Source: Variovorax sp. ZS18.2.2 (GTDB taxonomy: Bacteria > Pseudomonadota > Gammaproteobacteria > Burkholderiales > Burkholderiaceae_C). Taken from it: 64,000 nt of DNA. A model generated the notes under the pieces. It worked only from the letters and a program-made list of their open reading frames with translations. It did no database searches and had not been told where the DNA came from. A program made the translations under genes and the position numbers. This document shows positions 60,911 through 64,000 of the stretch, one piece after another; position 1 is the first letter of the stretch, and each line of letters starts with the position of its first letter. The stretch lies in contig NZ_JANLNM010000001.1 in assembly GCF_024701975.1 (NCBI RefSeq), forward strand, positions 806,001 to 870,000. Direction: 5' to 3'.

Positions 60911-63900
60911 CCTGAGCAACAAGGAAGAGCGCAAGCGCCAGCCGGCCAAGGTGCATGCGCTGCCGGTGCCGTTGCGCAGGAACACCGTGGCGAAGTTGCC
61001 GGACTATGCCGAGCTGCACTGCCTCACGAACTTCAGCTTCCAGCGCGGCGCATCGACGCCGGAGGAGGTGGTCGAGCGCGCGTATCAACTGGGGTATGCG
61101 GCATTGGCGATCACCGATGAGTGCTCGGTGGCCGGCATCGTGCGGGCGTACGTTTGCCGGCGCGACATGGAACACACGCTCGACGAATACGAGCGCGAGC
61201 ATCCCGACGAGCCGTCGATCCCGCGCAACCTCACGTTTCGCCTGCTGTTCGGCAGCGAGTTCCACTTCGAACGCTTCAAGCTCGTGGTGATCGCGAACGA
61301 CACCGAGGGCTGGGGGAATCTCTGCGAGTTCATCACCGCCGCGCGCAATACTGAATTGCCCAAGGGCGAGTACCGCGTGAGCTGGGAGGGCAGCGACGTG
61401 GCCTCGCTGCAAGACTGCCAGGTGCTTTTCGTGCCGCAGCGCAACCCGGGCGGCGCGATGGACACGGCCACGCTGCACGAAGACCTGCTGGCCGCCAAGG
61501 CGCTGTATGCGGGCAACCTCTGGCTGGCGGTGGAAATGCTCAACGAACTCGATGACGACCTCTGGTTCGTCACGCTGATGCAAGCGAGCGAGCAGACGGG
61601 CGTGCCGCTGGTGGCGGCGGGCGATGTGCACATGCATGTGCGCGCTCGCAAGCCGCTGCACGATGTGCTGACGGCGGTACGCGAGGGCAAGACCGTGGCC
61701 GAGTGCGGCTTTGCGTTGCAGTCGAATGCGGAGCGGCATCTGCGGCAGCGGGTGCGGTTGGCCGAGCTTTATCTGCCCGAGATGCTGGCGAACACGCTGG
61801 TGGTGGCCGGGCGGTGCAGGTTCGATCCGGCGGTGATCCGCGACAACTACAAGTACCCGCTCGAAACCGTGGGCAGCAGCGAGACACCCTTGCAGACGCT
61901 GGTGCGCAAGACCTGGGAAGGGGCACAGGTGCGCTACCCGGACGGCATTCCCGACAAGGTGCGCGAGCAGGTAGAGAAAGAACTCGTGCTGATCGCCGAA
62001 CTCAAGTACGAGATGTTCTTTCTCACGGTGGAGGACATCGTGCGTTTCGCGCGTTCGCAGGACATCCTCTGCCAGGGACGCGGTTCTTCGGCCAACTCAG
62101 CGGTGTGCTACTGCCTCGGCATCACTGCCGTCAACCCCGACAAGGGAACCTTGCTGTTCGAGCGCTTTCTGAGCCGCCATCGCAATGAACCACCCGACAT
62201 CGACGTCGACTTCGAGCACCAACGGCGCGAAGAAGTCATCCAGTACATCTACAAGAAATACGGCCGCGAACGTGCCGCCATCGCCGCCGTCGTCATCTGC
62301 TACCGCGCGCGCAGCGCATTGCGCGACGTGGGCAAGGCACTCGACATCGATGAGCGGTTGATCGACGAATTCGCGAAGGACCACTACTGGTTCGACGACA
62401 CCGTGCTCGGCGAACAGCTGTTCCAGGCGGCCGCACGCGTCGGCGTGAAGGAAGACGAACTCAAGCTCGTCCAGTGGATCGAGATGACGCAGCGGCTCAA
62501 GGGTTTTCCGCGCCATTTGAGCCAGCACGTCGGTGGCTTCGTGCTCACGCACACCAAGCTCACGCGGCTGGTGCCGGTCGAGAAGGCGTCGATGAAAGAC
62601 CGCTCGGTCATCCAGTGGGAAAAAGACGACCTCGAAGCCATGGGCATGCTCAAGGTCGACGTGCTCGCGCTCGGCATGCTGAGCGCCATCCGCCGCGGGC
62701 TGGATCACATGAACCGCTGGCGCAACTCGATGGTGCAGATGCACCACATCCCCAACGACGACCCGAAGGTGTTCGACATGATCTGCGACGCAGACACCAT
62801 CGGCGTGTTCCAGATCGAGAGCCGGGCGCAGATGTCGATGCTGCCGCGCCTGAAGCCGCGCACCTACGAAGACCTGGTGATCGAGGTGGCGATCGTGCGG
62901 CCGGGGCCGATCCAGGGTGGCATGGTGCATCCATATCTCAAGCAGCGTGAGCGGGTGCGAAGGAACCTGCCGATCGTCTATGAGAAGGACGAACTTCGCC
63001 CCGCACTCGAACGCACGCTGGGCATTCCGATCTTCCAGGAGCAGGTGATGCAGATCGCCATGATCGCGGCCAAGTTCAGCGCCGACGAGGCCGATCAGTT
63101 GCGCCGCGCGATGGCCGCATGGAAGCGCAAGGGCGGTCTCGGAAAGTTCCACGACAAGCTCGTGAACGGCATGACCGACAACGGCTACAAGGCCAGCTTT
63201 GCGGAAGCCATCTTCAAGCAGGTCATGGGCTTCGGCGACTACGGCTTCCCCGAAAGCCACGCCGCGAGTTTCGCGTTGCTGGTCACCATCAGCAGCTGGC
63301 TCAAGAACTACGAGCCCGCCTGCTTCCTCGCCGCATTGCTCGACTCGCAACCCATGGGCTTCTACAGCCCCTCGCAGCTCGTGCAGGACGCGCGCAGGCA
63401 CGGGGTCGAAGTTCGCCCGGTCGATGTCACGCACAGCGATTTCGACACCACGCTCGAACCCCGCGCCCCCGATGCGCCGCGCATGCCGACAGGCACCGAC
63501 GCGCGCTACGCCGAGCGCCTGGGCAACGAGAACCAACCCGCGGTGCGGCTCGGGCTGAACCGCATTTCAGGCCTCTCCAAAGAAGGCGTCGAACGCCTGC
63601 TGAAAGCGCGCGCTCAATCGCCCTTCACCAGCACCGAAGACCTTGCCCTGCGCGCCGAACTCGACGGCAAGGACATGGCCGCGCTCGCCGCGGCCGATGC
63701 GCTGATGTCGCTCTCGGGCCATCGCCGCCAGCAGGTGTGGGACGCCACCGCGCAGCGACGTTCGCCGGCCTTGCTCAAGGGTGTGCCGATCCACGAGCAG
63801 GTGCTGCTGCTGCCCGCGGCGTCCGAGGGCGAGGAAATCGTGGGCGATTACGCCGCGCTGCGCCTCACGCTGCGCCGCCATCCGCTTGCGCTGCTGCGCC

Positions 63901-64000
63901 CGCGCCTGGCGCGCATGAAGCTCATGAGCGCGGAGGAACTGCGCGCGCAGCCCACCGGCCGCACCGTGCGCGCCTGCGGCATCGTCAAGGGCCGGCAGCG
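60903..64000 (+). CDS. dnaE2: error-prone DNA polymerase DnaE2 (ImuC), 3'-truncated by window edge
   Basis: First 1032 residues of the C-family polymerase that performs damage-induced mutagenesis. The frame stays open from 60903 to the end of the window. The N-terminal PHP domain (YAELHCLTNFSFQRGAS) has His-Cys in place of the His-x-His of replicative DnaE, typical of DnaE2. The palm carries GRGSSANSAVCYCLGI and PDIDVDFEHQRREEV (catalytic aspartates), then LSQHVGGFVLT and QDILCQGRG. Usual length is about 1050-1100 residues, so only the last few dozen are missing. It starts 8 bases inside imuB. Confidence 0.93.
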   Translation, partial: MPDLSNKEERKRQPAKVHALPVPLRRNTVAKLPDYAELHCLTNFSFQRGASTPEEVVERAYQLGYAALAITDECSVAGIVRAYVCRRDMEHTLDEYEREHPDEPSIPRNLTFRLLFGSEFHFERFKLVVIANDTEGWGNLCEFITAARNTELPKGEYRVSWEGSDVASLQDCQVLFVPQRNPGGAMDTATLHEDLLAAKALYAGNLWLAVEMLNELDDDLWFVTLMQASEQTGVPLVAAGDVHMHVRARKPLHDVLTAVREGKTVAECGFALQSNAERHLRQRVRLAELYLPEMLANTLVVAGRCRFDPAVIRDNYKYPLETVGSSETPLQTLVRKTWEGAQVRYPDGIPDKVREQVEKELVLIAELKYEMFFLTVEDIVRFARSQDILCQGRGSSANSAVCYCLGITAVNPDKGTLLFERFLSRHRNEPPDIDVDFEHQRREEVIQYIYKKYGRERAAIAAVVICYRARSALRDVGKALDIDERLIDEFAKDHYWFDDTVLGEQLFQAAARVGVKEDELKLVQWIEMTQRLKGFPRHLSQHVGGFVLTHTKLTRLVPVEKASMKDRSVIQWEKDDLEAMGMLKVDVLALGMLSAIRRGLDHMNRWRNSMVQMHHIPNDDPKVFDMICDADTIGVFQIESRAQMSMLPRLKPRTYEDLVIEVAIVRPGPIQGGMVHPYLKQRERVRRNLPIVYEKDELRPALERTLGIPIFQEQVMQIAMIAAKFSADEADQLRRAMAAWKRKGGLGKFHDKLVNGMTDNGYKASFAEAIFKQVMGFGDYGFPESHAASFALLVTISSWLKNYEPACFLAALLDSQPMGFYSPSQLVQDARRHGVEVRPVDVTHSDFDTTLEPRAPDAPRMPTGTDARYAERLGNENQPAVRLGLNRISGLSKEGVERLLKARAQSPFTSTEDLALRAELDGKDMAALAAADALMSLSGHRRQQVWDATAQRRSPALLKGVPIHEQVLLLPAASEGEEIVGDYAALRLTLRRHPLALLRPRLARMKLMSAEELRAQPTGRTVRACGIVKGRQ

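Noticed and set aside
62097..63536. A 479-codon minus-strand open frame opposite dnaE2
   Set aside because: The plus frame contains all DnaE2 catalytic motifs and stays open to the window end; the minus product shows no family features.

Overview
The window is dense, high-GC chromosomal DNA from a betaproteobacterium, most likely a Comamonadaceae member close to Variovorax. I infer this from the GC-rich codon use, four Bug/TctC-type binding proteins, betaproteobacterial porin features, many LysR regulators paired with catabolic genes, and an imuA-imuB-dnaE2 mutagenesis cassette. I saw no rRNA, tRNA, CRISPR array, insertion sequence or prophage. Nearly all the sequence is coding. The first gene is cut at its 5' end and the last (dnaE2) at its 3' end.

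Region by region. 1-3.3 kb: two tandem, nearly identical exported M20 metallopeptidases. 3.3-11.2 kb (minus strand): a histone-deacetylase-like amidohydrolase with a putative L-2-amino-thiazoline-4-carboxylate hydrolase, the chaperone pair cbpA-cbpM, a histidine phosphatase, a lipoprotein acylase of the penicillin/AHL acylase type, a CDP-alcohol phosphatidyltransferase (pssA-like) and a class I glutamine amidotransferase. 11.2-14.7 kb: an ArsR-SRPBCC pair with two matching operator palindromes, a class A beta-lactamase, and a TetR/alpha-beta hydrolase operon with a long palindromic operator. 14.7-24.8 kb: hemolysin III, a glycerophosphodiesterase lipoprotein, a divergent MocR/DJ-1 pair, LysR, an IlvD/Edd dehydratase with a Bug receptor, and an orphan TRAP receptor. 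24-29.7 kb: LysR, DoxX and a three-subunit Tat-exported molybdenum hydroxylase. 29.8-36.7 kb: a DUF2868/GTPase pair, a 24-residue membrane peptide gene, an isolated tssE-tssF pair, and a TetR/VOC pair. 36.7-43.7 kb: an ABC exporter, LysR/extradiol dioxygenase, prolyl oligopeptidase, alpha/beta hydrolase. 43.7-54.0 kb: the most interesting locus (below). 54.0-58.6 kb: exported aldo/keto reductase, LivK-type receptor with divergent LysR, and a DsbA-like isomerase coupled to a CmcJ/NvfI-type oxygenase. 58.7-64.0 kb: a LexA-controlled imuA-imuB-dnaE2 operon.

The best candidate for an undescribed system is 43.7-54.0 kb. Two translationally coupled Bug receptors face a run of FAD-dependent oxidoreductase, IclR regulator, aconitase X large and small subunits, IlvD/Edd dehydratase, porin and a further Bug receptor. 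The two aconitase X subunits and the dehydratase overlap by ATGA junctions, so they are probably made together. The set reads as a complete route (outer-membrane entry, periplasmic capture, oxidation, two dehydrations, regulation) for a hydroxylated carboxylic acid. It lacks the partner genes expected for the known bacterial aconitase X substrate, cis-3-hydroxy-L-proline.

All functions are read from motifs and gene order by eye; no database search was run. Start codons were chosen from ribosome binding sites, signal peptides and conserved N-termini, and doubtful ones are flagged.
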